A stretch of 64,000 bases of DNA from positions 3,841,001 through 3,905,000 of the forward strand of contig NC_011146.1 in assembly GCF_000020725.1 (NCBI RefSeq). The letters are read 5' to 3'. The translations under genes and the position numbers were made by a program. The DNA is from Citrifermentans bemidjiense Bem. Lineage in GTDB: Bacteria; Desulfobacterota; Desulfuromonadia; Geobacterales; Geobacteraceae. A model generated the notes under the pieces. It was not told where the DNA came from and made no database searches. It worked only from the letters and a program-made list of their open reading frames with translations. Shown one piece after another: positions 43,168-51,615 of the stretch. Within the stretch, counting starts at the first letter, position 1. Each line of letters begins with the position of its first letter.

Positions 43168-45537
43168 TTACGGACGTTCAGATGCGTTCCATACGAAGGT
43201 GGTGCGGTTGTAGCCGGCAAGGTACTTGAAGCTCTCCGTAGTCCCGGTGTTGGAGTTGGCGCCCTTGGTGTAGATGTCTGCGCCGGCGGCGTCCTTCATG
43301 CCGGAGGCAAGCGCGGTGGCTCCGGTGGAGAGGTCCATGGTTTTGTTGTCGAGGAAGTCGATGCTGTCGTAGAGCAGCCTGCGGGCGTAGGTGCGAGCGT
43401 GGGCATGCGCCGCCGGATCGCGCTTCAGCACGTTGATGTTGAAGCAGGCCCCCATCAGCTTCTCAGCCTCGGCAGCGGTAAGAGCACCACCGCGGGTCCA
43501 GTCTTTCACCGCGGTTCCCGCGGCAAGGTTGTCGTCGTAGAAGTACGGGTAGGCTGCCTGGTTGTAGCTGATGTTGTAGTTGGTCTTCAGCGACTTCAGT
43601 GCAAGAGCGATTGCGTTCTCGAACGGAAGAGCACCTTCATCGTCGATGAATGCCTCAAGGTCGGCCGGGGTTTTGACATCGTGACACTTGGAGCAAACGT
43701 TGTCGATAGTCTTCTGCCCCAACACAAGCGTGTGATCGCCGGCAGCATAGTGGCAGGTCACGCAGGGGCCGTCGGAGTCGAGGTTGCCGGCGACGAAGAA
43801 GGCAGTGTTGTGGCTGTCGCCGTTGATGGCGCTGGTGCCGAGTTTGCGGTGGGTAGAGGTCAGCTTGCCCTTGACGGCGGCGCTGTTGACATCGACAGTG
43901 TTGTCGGCGTCAGAAGTAAGGGTCTGGCCGTAGGAAACGATGGCGGTGCCGGTGGTGCCAGGAACCTGGGTGTTGGCAGGTACGAAGTTGGTGTACCCGA
44001 TCTTCACGTACATGAGGCCTGCGGCTGCCATGTAGTGGGAGTTCACGAAGCTAACGTTGTTGAAGGGGTTGGCTGCGGCGGTGAGGTCTGTGATGGAATT
44101 ACCGCTGGCCTGGCCGACGTGGCAGACGATGCAGACGTTTGAAGCCTTCACGTCAGGATAGGTAGCAACTGCGCCCTGGAAGTTGTAGTCGGCCTTGATG
44201 GCGCCCGGTGCGCGCAGCTCGCCGGTGCCCGCATTCTTGTGGCAGCCCCAGCAGTAGAGGACCTCGTTTTGTACGGACCCCGTGGTTGCAGTCCAACCGC
44301 TCAGGTGCGAGAAGTCGTTGTTTGCCGGGTTGTAGGTGGTCGGGGCTGTCATGTAGTTGGCAGTACCGGTGGAAGTATGGCATTTCTGGCAGGCCGCGCG
44401 GCCGGTCCTGTCGCCGGCGACGGTGTCGTTGGTCTTATCCCAGTTGTAGTGGGTCCAGGCCTGTGCCTCGGTATCGGTGATGCCGGCGGCCATGACTGCA
44501 TCGGTCATCCCCTGCGAACGGTCGTAGGTGCCGTCTGCTTTTTTCGGGTATGCGTCGACAGCAGCGTACTTCACGGCGAGCAGTCCGCCCGCATGGCCGG
44601 ACTTAGCCCAGTCGGTGTAGATAGTGGCTTCAGGCGTGGTGCGGACATAGGTGCCGGTTGCGGTACGCGACAGGATGCTGGTGTTGGTCTTGGACTCGTG
44701 GCCATGGCAGTCAAAGCACGGATCGGCGCTGTTGGTGCGGATGTTGTAGCCTTCCACCTTCGCGGTAAGCGGGTCGTCGAAGTGGGTGGAGGCAATAACC
44801 CTGTTCCACGCGGTGTTGTGGAAGAACTTGGCGGTGCCGTTGCTGCCGCTGGCAACCAGGGTGCCGTTCGGGTTCAGATAAGTGTGGCACTGGGTGCAGA
44901 GCTTGTACTGATCGCTGCCGGTCTGGACCTGTGCGCCTAAGGTGACGCTCGGGTTCCAGTTCGCGTCGAAGCGCAGGTCTTGCGGTTTATGGGTAACGTG
45001 GCAGGTGTTGCACATGATAGCCCTGGCGTTGGCTACCGTGCCCGGGGCGTTGACGAGAGCATCCATGACCGTCTTGTCGCCGGTGAAGCCGAACTGCGCG
45101 GCAAGAACTGCGCCTTCGTGGGTGTGGCAGCGGTTGCACTTCTCTTCGCCGTTTTCGGTGACGGCGTTGAAGTGAATAGATGCCTTGTAATTGGTCACCA
45201 GCTTGTTGCTGTCGTGGCAGGTCTTGCACTGGTCCGGACCCGGTTTCGGGTAGGGCATGGGGCCTACGCCGTTGTGCTGTGCGCCGCCGCCGTGGCAGTC
45301 CTGACAGCCGACGTTCTGCAGGGCGTGAACGGATTGCGCGTAGTCGTCATAGATGACACGGCCAGTCAGCTTTTCGCGGGCGCTGCCGTGGCACTGGGCG
45401 CAGAGGGTCTCGTCTACTTTGGCAACGTTGCCGGCCGTGAGATTCCCCTCTTTGTGACTGGTACCGCAGCCGGCAAAGACGGCGGTCATCAGTAGTGAAG
45501 CGATTACGGCCGAATACTTAAATACCTTTTTACTCAT
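43168..45537 (-). CDS. OmcB-like dodecaheme outer-membrane cytochrome lipoprotein
   Basis: 789 residues from the ATG 7 bases after AGGAGG. Lipobox FAGC (Cys24). Twelve CxxCH motifs: CAQCH, CQDCH, CKTCH, CNRCH, CNTCH, CTQCH, CFDCH, CQKCH, CWGCH, CIVCH, CVTCH, CSKCH. Twelve hemes and a lipoprotein anchor match OmcB/OmcC of G. sulfurreducens, and the octaheme and barrel genes lie upstream in the same order. The C-terminal TYARRLLYDSIDFLDN segment is shared with the lipoprotein at 12851-14686. It should receive electrons through the barrel and deliver them to extracellular metals; sequence-level orthology to OmcB was not tested. Confidence 0.93.
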   Translation of the reverse strand: MSKKVFKYSAVIASLLMTAVFAGCGTSHKEGNLTAGNVAKVDETLCAQCHGSAREKLTGRVIYDDYAQSVHALQNVGCQDCHGGGAQHNGVGPMPYPKPGPDQCKTCHDSNKLVTNYKASIHFNAVTENGEEKCNRCHTHEGAVLAAQFGFTGDKTVMDALVNAPGTVANARAIMCNTCHVTHKPQDLRFDANWNPSVTLGAQVQTGSDQYKLCTQCHTYLNPNGTLVASGSNGTAKFFHNTAWNRVIASTHFDDPLTAKVEGYNIRTNSADPCFDCHGHESKTNTSILSRTATGTYVRTTPEATIYTDWAKSGHAGGLLAVKYAAVDAYPKKADGTYDRSQGMTDAVMAAGITDTEAQAWTHYNWDKTNDTVAGDRTGRAACQKCHTSTGTANYMTAPTTYNPANNDFSHLSGWTATTGSVQNEVLYCWGCHKNAGTGELRAPGAIKADYNFQGAVATYPDVKASNVCIVCHVGQASGNSITDLTAAANPFNNVSFVNSHYMAAAGLMYVKIGYTNFVPANTQVPGTTGTAIVSYGQTLTSDADNTVDVNSAAVKGKLTSTHRKLGTSAINGDSHNTAFFVAGNLDSDGPCVTCHYAAGDHTLVLGQKTIDNVCSKCHDVKTPADLEAFIDDEGALPFENAIALALKSLKTNYNISYNQAAYPYFYDDNLAAGTAVKDWTRGGALTAAEAEKLMGACFNINVLKRDPAAHAHARTYARRLLYDSIDFLDNKTMDLSTGATALASGMKDAAGADIYTKGANSNTGTTESFKYLAGYNRTTFVWNASERP

Positions 45538-45571
45538 TTTCAATCCTCCTTAGTTGATGGCCAACTAGCAG

Positions 45572-46267
45572 TTAAAAAGTTCCCGGCACGTGGCACTTGA
45601 GGCACACCTTGCTGCCGGCCTTGTCCTTGTAGTTCGAGCTGATCCCCTTCCAGTTGCGCGGGTGCGGATTGGTCTTGCCGCTGGAATGGCACTGGATGCA
45701 GACGTCCCCTTCCGGGTGGCAGGTCTGGCAAGACTGCAGGTTGCGCCTTGCCTCGATGGCATGCTCACCAAGCGCCGGTGCGTACTGCTGGTTGTTGGGG
45801 CCGAGCATCAGGTGGGACTTGATCCTCAGGCTCCCTTTAGGGAAGCGCGCATGGCAGGAGTTGCAGTACTTCTGGTCGTGGCAGCGGTAGCAGGTCTGCG
45901 GGTTGTCCTGCGCCTTGAGCGGGTGGAGATTGACAAAGTCGCTACGGTGGCTCTTGGGCACATAGTCGCGGCCGAAGTTAGACCGGGAAAGGTCGGCATT
46001 GATGCCGCCGCCCTGGTGGCAGTCAAGGCAGAAAGACTGGGTGTGGCACTGGCCGCAGTTATTGTTGGCCTTGCTGGCCACTGTGCGGTGATTGCGCGTC
46101 CAGTCACCGTCATGGTTAAGTGCAACGCCCTCGCCTTTGTGGCAGTCGTTGCACTCGGAGATCTTCATCTCCGCGTATTCCTTGTGCTGCTGTTTCTCGG
46201 CCAACGCCTGTTGGGCATACAAGGCTGACATCAAGCACAGCATGCAGATAAACAACATATTCCTCAC
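45572..46267 (-). CDS. OmaB-like periplasmic octaheme cytochrome
   Basis: 231 residues, signal peptide ending near QQALA (residue 23), no lipobox. Eight CxxCH motifs: CNDCH, CGQCH, CLDCH, CYRCH, CNSCH, CQTCH, CIQCH, CLKCH. The same heme number, size and operon position as OmaB/OmaC, the periplasmic partners of OmcB/OmcC. The start is GTG at 46267 or ATG three codons on; both have a purine-rich site upstream. Confidence 0.92.
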   Translation of the reverse strand: MRNMLFICMLCLMSALYAQQALAEKQQHKEYAEMKISECNDCHKGEGVALNHDGDWTRNHRTVASKANNNCGQCHTQSFCLDCHQGGGINADLSRSNFGRDYVPKSHRSDFVNLHPLKAQDNPQTCYRCHDQKYCNSCHARFPKGSLRIKSHLMLGPNNQQYAPALGEHAIEARRNLQSCQTCHPEGDVCIQCHSSGKTNPHPRNWKGISSNYKDKAGSKVCLKCHVPGTF

Positions 46268-46282
46268 AGTAGCACCCCCTTT

Positions 46283-47497
46283 CTAGAAGTCGTAATCGAA
46301 CGCAAGCCGGCCCGAGACATTGTTATCGTATCGTGCGTTAACATCGTCCTGGATGCGGCCGGAGACAGCGATGTTTTTGGCAACTTTGTACTTGCCCCCC
46401 AACCAGTACCTGCGTGCGGTTTCTTCGCCCGTAAGCGAGTCGCGTTGATAGACGTCGTAGGTGAAACCAGCGCCTATCTGGGAAACCTTATTGAGGTCGT
46501 AGTTGGCATCGATGATAAACCCGTTGGTGTTGCCGTAGTACCCGTTGCGGTTGTCGTACTCGACATTCACCTTGAGCGGTTCGATCGGGCGGAACGAGGC
46601 GCCTGCCTCGTAGACGTTGGCATGGCCATCGTCGCCGTACCACTGCCGGTTATAGCCCAGCTTCAGCGAAACCATGTTGTTCAGGTTGTAGTCGACCCTG
46701 AACACCCCTTCGGTGTAGTCGTTGACGGCAAAGACCGAGTAGATCGAGGTGGTGTCGAAGGTCGCATAGCTCTTGTAGTACTCGCCCGTGAAGACAAGAT
46801 CCGATCTAGGGAAGTATTTCACCCCGCCCAGCAACTCGTTGAAAGCTTCGGCGGTCGTGTCGTACTTGGCATTGCCGTACACCTTGAGGCTGTTGAGCAG
46901 GTACTGCTTGAACGACCCGCCGACGATGTCACGCGTGATATTGCCGCCGTCGTACTTGCGGAACCAGCTCAGCTCAAGATCAGTTGCCTTCTGGCCTACC
47001 AGGTATGCGCTCATGCCGATTACGGCATTGCCGGCGTCCCCCGTCTCCCCGTTGAGGCCAAAGATGACGTCGTGCCCCCCCATGACAGTGAAGGCAACCG
47101 GCCCAACGTTTTTCAAGTCTGCCTGGATGCCGTCTACGATGGCACTGCCTGCTGCGAGGTTCACGAACTGCCGACCGAACTTGAAATCGATCTTGTCGAA
47201 CAGGTCGCGGTAGTCGCCGTAGAGGTAGTAGAGCCTGCCGTTCAGCCCTTCACCGTTGGTGAAATCCTGCGATCCCCTGCCGTAGCCATGAATCGAGAAC
47301 TTTCCAGCCTTGTCGATGTTGGTGACCGATAACCGCAGATATTCGGACAGCTCGATCTGACGTTCGTCACCCAACAACTCATTGTTGAACGATTGGAACT
47401 GGGTGGAACTTCTACCATGGATCTCGGCGCCCCAGCCAGCGGTGGCCGGGAGCATGGAGAGACACAGAAGCAATAGTGGAACCTGTTTGATCCCCAT
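46283..47497 (-). CDS. OmbB-like barrel of porin-cytochrome conduit
   Basis: 404 residues. A signal peptide ends near GWGA (residue 24), then continuous beta-strand pattern (IDFKFGRQFVNL, GRLYYLYGDYRDL, EPLKVNVEYDNRNGYY) ending in NVSGRLAFDYDF with terminal Phe, typical of outer-membrane barrels. No heme motif. It is first in the barrel-octaheme-dodecaheme unit. AAAGGAGG precedes the ATG. It probably houses the octaheme partner across the outer membrane. Confidence 0.88.
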   Translation of the reverse strand: MGIKQVPLLLLCLSMLPATAGWGAEIHGRSSTQFQSFNNELLGDERQIELSEYLRLSVTNIDKAGKFSIHGYGRGSQDFTNGEGLNGRLYYLYGDYRDLFDKIDFKFGRQFVNLAAGSAIVDGIQADLKNVGPVAFTVMGGHDVIFGLNGETGDAGNAVIGMSAYLVGQKATDLELSWFRKYDGGNITRDIVGGSFKQYLLNSLKVYGNAKYDTTAEAFNELLGGVKYFPRSDLVFTGEYYKSYATFDTTSIYSVFAVNDYTEGVFRVDYNLNNMVSLKLGYNRQWYGDDGHANVYEAGASFRPIEPLKVNVEYDNRNGYYGNTNGFIIDANYDLNKVSQIGAGFTYDVYQRDSLTGEETARRYWLGGKYKVAKNIAVSGRIQDDVNARYDNNVSGRLAFDYDF

Positions 47498-48442
47498 TAA
47501 TTCAACCTCCTTTCTATTCGATATCGCATCTACTACCGTTCGACTTCTTTTCTTTCATAAAAGCGGTTGGACCTCCTCGTAGATATTGTGAACATCTGGA
47601 TTGTGGGCACGAAACTGCCGGCCTGTTCTATTAATATTTTTCTACACTGTCAAAATGCTATGCTTGAATTATTCTTACGGCAGCTCGTTAGAAGAAGAGT
47701 GTCCCACCCCTAACTAAGCTGCGTTTATTTTTGAAAATTCACGGTGAGAGTCGCTTTAACTAGGGAAAGATTAGTGCCAACACATGGTAACGATATGGCA
47801 CTGAATTGGTTACGACATGGTAAAGGTACAACAGAGATCTGGTAGTGCAAGTGCGTCCCCCATTTTGATACATTTTTTGTACAAATAAATTTTGCCTATT
47901 AGAGCAATTTCATTTTTTAAAGCAGAAGGGTTTAAAATTAATACTATTTAATTGGAGTTCGAAATGCTTAACTTCTGTATATGCGGTCATCTAACGGTGG
48001 TAACCACCTATCACTACAGCAAGTTCCTGACCAAACTCACAATGTGTTGAATGTAGGCAATATATAGATCTCAATACATAGTAAAAAAACCATATTAGTC
48101 TTGATATTTTGACCGATCCGAGCCGTTTTATTGACATATTTAGTTTGGTTCTAAGTCATAGTCTGTTTCTTCGGCAAGCACAGTGACAGCTTTAGGAAAA
48201 ATTTGACTAAGATCATTTTTTTATCCCAAGTATCTGCTAGACACGGAACGATTTTCAAAGACAGAGGACTCCATCATGACTGGCATAGGGACCATTTTAT
48301 GTCATTTTCTTCGGGACTTATGACTGTAAAGCTCATACTGGTGTCTTGAGATGCGAAAGCTGAGAGCGGAGCAGGAAGAAAGATGAGGAAGGATGGCTGG
48401 AGCGGGGGGAATGAACTGTGGGGCAAACTTTGTCACGATGGG
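47498..48442. other. AT-rich gene-free region upstream of OmbB-like gene
   Basis: About 945 bases between the barrel gene and the end of the MFS gene. Strikingly AT-rich against the surrounding GC-rich chromosome. No open frame of credible composition, no tRNA and no riboswitch core is seen. It should contain the promoter of the conduit on its left side and holds direct repeats at 47786-47820. The compositional break suggests transfer or heavy regulation. Confidence 0.6.
47786..47820. repeat. Two direct repeats GGTWACGAYATGG 22 bp apart
   Basis: GGTAACGATATGG at 47786-47798 and GGTTACGACATGG at 47808-47820, about two helical turns apart, some 290 bases upstream of the barrel gene start. ACATGGTAA also occurs at both ends of the block. 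Candidate binding sites for a regulator of the conduit. Confidence 0.45.
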
Positions 48443-49624
48443 TCAGTGTTGCAGTTTCGGTGCGTGTTCCATAGGGGGGCGCACCAGCACCAGCAGCAAC
48501 AGCATGGCCAGCGCCGACAGCGCGGCTCCGAAGATGAAGGGGGCGACGGGACCTGCGTGCTGCCAGATGAGGCCGAACAAGAGGCTGGCAGGGAGCGCAC
48601 CGGCGCCGATGGCGAAGTTGTACCAACCAAAGGCGGCGCCGCGCATCGTGGCATCGGACATGTCAACCAGGTACGCCTTCTCCGCCCCCTCGGTGAGGCC
48701 GAAAAACAGGCCGTAGAAGGCGAAGAGCAGCCAGACCTGCATCTCGTTCGCGGCCAGGCCGAAGCCGATGTAGGCCAGCGAGTAAACGCACCACCCCGCC
48801 ACGATCACCGATTTCCTGCCGATGCGATCCGACAGCGCTCCGAAGGGCATGCTGGACATCATCTTCACCAGGTGAAAAAACGCCCACAAGAGCGGGATCC
48901 TATGGGGCGGAACGCCGAGGGTACCGGCCTTCAGCAACAAAAAGGCGTCGGAAGAGTTGCCAAGGGTGAACAGGAAGAGGATCAGCAGGTATCTGCGGAG
49001 CGGACCGGCGGGAATCAGGGCGAGCTGCAACCGTTCCTTGTCAAGCGGGACCCTTTCGGTATCCCTCACTTTCCAAACGATCAGGAGCACAGCCAAAAGG
49101 CCTGGGATGGCGGCAAGCCAAAAGACGACCCTAAGATCGGTGACGAAGTAACTCAAGAGGAGCGTCGCGACCAGGGGGCCGACCAGGGCACCGGCATGGT
49201 CCATGGAGCGGTGGAAACCGTAGGCCTTGCCGCGCAAGGAGGGGTCGACGGAATCGGCAATGAGCGCATCCCTGGGGGAGGTGCGGATTCCCTTGCCCAC
49301 CCGATCGCCGGTACGGATCAGCAGCACAGTTAAGGCTGAGCCGGCGCTGCCGATCAGCGGGCGCATGAAGGAAGAGACAGTGTACCCGATAAGCACCAGC
49401 CGTTTGCGCCTTCTGACACGGTCGGAGACAATACCGGAGAGGAGCTTCAAAAGCGAGGAGGTCGACTCCGCGACCCCTTCGATGGCGCCCAGAAAAGCAG
49501 GCCCCGCGCCCAGCACCCCGGTCAGAAACAGGGGTAGCAGCGGGTAAATCATCTCGCTGGAGACATCGGTGAAGAAACTGACCAGCCCTAGTATCAGAAC
49601 GTTGCCGGTAATGCCTTTGAACAT
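48443..49624 (-). CDS. MFS transporter
   Basis: 393 residues with about twelve membrane segments. The loop between helices 4 and 5 carries DRVGKGIRTSPRDALIADSV, and GALSDRIGRKSVIV is the loop 8-9 version of the MFS motif. This sub-family is often annotated as drug or metabolite exporters; the substrate is unknown. It is a single gene; no partner is adjacent. Confidence 0.88.
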   Translation of the reverse strand: MFKGITGNVLILGLVSFFTDVSSEMIYPLLPLFLTGVLGAGPAFLGAIEGVAESTSSLLKLLSGIVSDRVRRRKRLVLIGYTVSSFMRPLIGSAGSALTVLLIRTGDRVGKGIRTSPRDALIADSVDPSLRGKAYGFHRSMDHAGALVGPLVATLLLSYFVTDLRVVFWLAAIPGLLAVLLIVWKVRDTERVPLDKERLQLALIPAGPLRRYLLILFLFTLGNSSDAFLLLKAGTLGVPPHRIPLLWAFFHLVKMMSSMPFGALSDRIGRKSVIVAGWCVYSLAYIGFGLAANEMQVWLLFAFYGLFFGLTEGAEKAYLVDMSDATMRGAAFGWYNFAIGAGALPASLLFGLIWQHAGPVAPFIFGAALSALAMLLLLVLVRPPMEHAPKLQH

Positions 49625-49772
49625 GGTGCCCCCCAGGCTTTGAGTCTAGCCGATGGAATCACACTGACAACTTCAAACGTCAGGACAGATATAATTAGAA
49701 CAGATCAATTTTATTGACATTTGGTACCGGATTTATTACCTATCTTTTGAGCTAAATCTTCCCTCACCCTAA

Positions 49773-49793
49773 CCCTCTCCCAGAGGGAGAGGG
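49773..49793. repeat. CCCTCTCCC-AGA-GGGAGAGGG dispersed palindrome
   Basis: A perfect 9-bp stem with a 3-base loop, preceded by CCCTCACCCTAA. This sequence is a well-known dispersed element of many proteobacterial genomes. No T-run follows. Confidence 0.65.
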
Positions 49794-49805
49794 GATTGAG
49801 GACCT

Positions 49806-49930
49806 CTGCGGCAGAGAGATAGTCCTTTATCGTTTCCCAGTGAGGGGATAAAAGAATTCCGCAGCAGGAGATAGTCCGGCAATGGTCTCCCCCGAGAGGA
49901 GTTAGAGATCCTCTGCCGCAGGAGACAGTC
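49806..49930. repeat. Three imperfect tandem repeats of about 53 bp
   Basis: The core CYGCRGCAGRAGAYAGTC occurs ending at 49824, 49876 and 49930, with similar flanks (GAGGGGAT or GAGGAGTT before, and TCTCCC or TTTCCC after). The third copy ends 37 bases before the proC start, so the array is in its promoter or leader. Confidence 0.6.
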
Positions 49931-49967
49931 GCTGATCTGAAATTATTGAGTAACTGGAGGCACTGGC

Positions 49968-50771
49968 ATGGACAAGAGAACAGGTTTCATCGGGGGCGGC
50001 AATATGGCCGAGGCGATCATCAAGGGCCTAGTCGCCGGAGGAGTCCCGGCAGGAGAATTGACCGTGTCCGAACCTTCGGAGCCGCGCAGGAAGCTGCTGG
50101 CCGAGAGGTACGGGGTCAAGGCCATCAACGACAACAAGGCACTGATCCAGATGAGCGACACCATCGTCCTCGCCGTCAAGCCGCAGGTAGCAGGCCAGGT
50201 GCTGGGAGCGATAGGGACCGGGTTCGTCGACAAGCTGTTCATCTCCATCATGGCCGGCGTTAAGAGCGCCGCCATAGAGGGCATTCTCGGTTCCGGCGCC
50301 CGGGTGGTCCGGGTGATGCCGAACACCCCCGCCTTGGTCCTAAGCGGTGCATCCGCCCTATCCCGCGGCGACAATGCCACCGAAGACGACCTCACCCTTG
50401 CACGCAGGATCTTCGACCTGATCGGTACCACCTGTGTGGTGGACGAGAAGCTGCTCGATGCCGTAACCGGCGTCTCCGGCAGCGGCCCCGCCTACGTCCT
50501 CACCTTCATCGAGGCGCTAAGCGACGCAGGGGTGAAGCACGGGCTGACGCGGGAAGTGGCGACCCAGTTGGCGACCCAGACCGTGTACGGTACGGCGAAG
50601 CTTCTTCTTGAGACGCACGAGCATCCAGCGGTGCTGAAGAGCAACGTAGCCTCCCCGGGCGGGACCACCATTGCCGCCATGCACTCCCTCGACCAGGACG
50701 GTTTCCGCGCCGCCACCATCAACGCCGTCGACGTCTGCGTGGCCAAATCGAAGGAACTGGGGCAAAAGTGA
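49968..50771 (+). CDS. proC: Pyrroline-5-carboxylate reductase
   Basis: Last step of proline synthesis, NAD(P)H-dependent. 267 residues. Rossmann GFIGGGNMAEAI at the N-terminus, VRVMPNTPALV, and the C-terminal signature GVSGSGPAYVLTFIEAL. It overlaps acyP by four bases (GTGA), so the two are translationally coupled. Confidence 0.97.
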   Translation: MDKRTGFIGGGNMAEAIIKGLVAGGVPAGELTVSEPSEPRRKLLAERYGVKAINDNKALIQMSDTIVLAVKPQVAGQVLGAIGTGFVDKLFISIMAGVKSAAIEGILGSGARVVRVMPNTPALVLSGASALSRGDNATEDDLTLARRIFDLIGTTCVVDEKLLDAVTGVSGSGPAYVLTFIEALSDAGVKHGLTREVATQLATQTVYGTAKLLLETHEHPAVLKSNVASPGGTTIAAMHSLDQDGFRAATINAVDVCVAKSKELGQK

Positions 50772-51052
50772 GAACCAGGTCGACCGTCATAGTGCGGGGG
50801 AGGGTTCAGGGTGTCTCCTTTCGTTACCACACAACGCGCGCAGCAGCCCGCAACCAGGTTTCAGGGTGGGTTGCCAATCTCTCCGACGGCTCCGTCAAGG
50901 CATGTTTCGAGGGCGAGGCGGACGACGTCGAGGCGATGGTTGAGTGGTGCCGCAGGGGGCCCGAGTCGGCCCGGGTCGACGAACTGAGCGAGCAGAAAGG
51001 GGAGTACGCCGGGGAGTTCACCGGTTTCGAAATAAGGGGCGACGATGAATAA
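50768..51052 (+). CDS. acyP: Acylphosphatase
   Basis: 94 residues. RGRVQGVSFRYHTTR holds the catalytic Arg and phosphate loop, and GWVANLSDGSV the catalytic Asn. It hydrolyses carboxyl-phosphates in the cytoplasm. It starts with GTG in the proC stop and overlaps the next gene by 8 bases. Confidence 0.95.
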   Translation: MRTRSTVIVRGRVQGVSFRYHTTRAAARNQVSGWVANLSDGSVKACFEGEADDVEAMVEWCRRGPESARVDELSEQKGEYAGEFTGFEIRGDDE

Positions 51053-51548
51053 GGGAATTTTGCAAAGTCTTAAGCAATTGGCCGGAGTGGCAGTACTGGC
51101 AGTGGCGACGTTTTTTTCGACCGCGGCTTTAGCTCAAAGCGACCTGGATCTGGACAAGGCAGTGAAGGTGGGGACCGGAAAGACCATGGTGATAGAGTTC
51201 ACCGATCCCGACTGTCCCTTCTGCAGGAAAGCCGAAGCGTACTTCCAGAAGAGAAACGACGTCACCCGTTACATCTTCTTCATACCCCTGGCAAAGCACC
51301 CCGCGTCCAAGGGCAAGGTGCAGTACATACTTTCCGCAAGCGACAAGGTCAAAGCGATGTGTGAAGTAACGTCCGACGATTTCGACACCAAGAAGCTGTC
51401 GCAGATCACGGCCAAAGGGAAGAAACTGCAAAAAGAGCACGAAGAGATCGCCCGTGCCAACAAGATGACCTCAACCCCCACCTTTGTCATCTACGGCAGG
51501 ATCATAGAAGGCTTCGACCTGAAAAAACTGGAGCCGCTGCTGAAATAG
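51045..51548 (+). CDS. DsbC/DsbG-like periplasmic thioredoxin-fold protein
   Basis: 167 residues. A signal peptide to about residue 30 (FFSTAALA), then a thioredoxin fold with CPFC at residues 57-60 in EFTDPDCPFCRKA, and the cis-Pro loop TSTPTFVIYGR. It lacks the N-terminal dimerisation domain of DsbC. A role in disulfide exchange, perhaps for cytochrome cysteines, is inferred. A 10-bp inverted repeat spans its stop codon (51528-51537 with 51551-51560) but lacks a T-run. Confidence 0.9.
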   Translation: MNKGILQSLKQLAGVAVLAVATFFSTAALAQSDLDLDKAVKVGTGKTMVIEFTDPDCPFCRKAEAYFQKRNDVTRYIFFIPLAKHPASKGKVQYILSASDKVKAMCEVTSDDFDTKKLSQITAKGKKLQKEHEEIARANKMTSTPTFVIYGRIIEGFDLKKLEPLLK

Positions 51549-51584
51549 CCGCGGCTCCAGTGAACAGATTCAGGCAGGTTTTAG

Positions 51585-51615
51585 TTGTCAATTATCCATT
51601 GTCAATTGTCAATTG
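51585..51615. repeat. TTGTCAATT short tandem repeat
   Basis: TTGTCAATT occurs three times in 31 bases, between the DsbC-like gene and the stop of the convergent radical SAM gene, which it overlaps. This is a common low-complexity intergenic motif in bacteria. Confidence 0.6.

Noticed and set aside
47761..47810. Sigma-54 (-24/-12) promoter, TGGCAC around the OmbB-like upstream region
   Set aside because: TGGCAC is present on both strands, but the -12 GC element is absent at the right spacing (TGGTT or TTTCC instead of TTGCA).
48333..48626. 97-residue minus-strand frame rich in Arg and Pro
   Set aside because: A shadow of the MFS gene in another frame; composition is typical of a GC-rich by-product.
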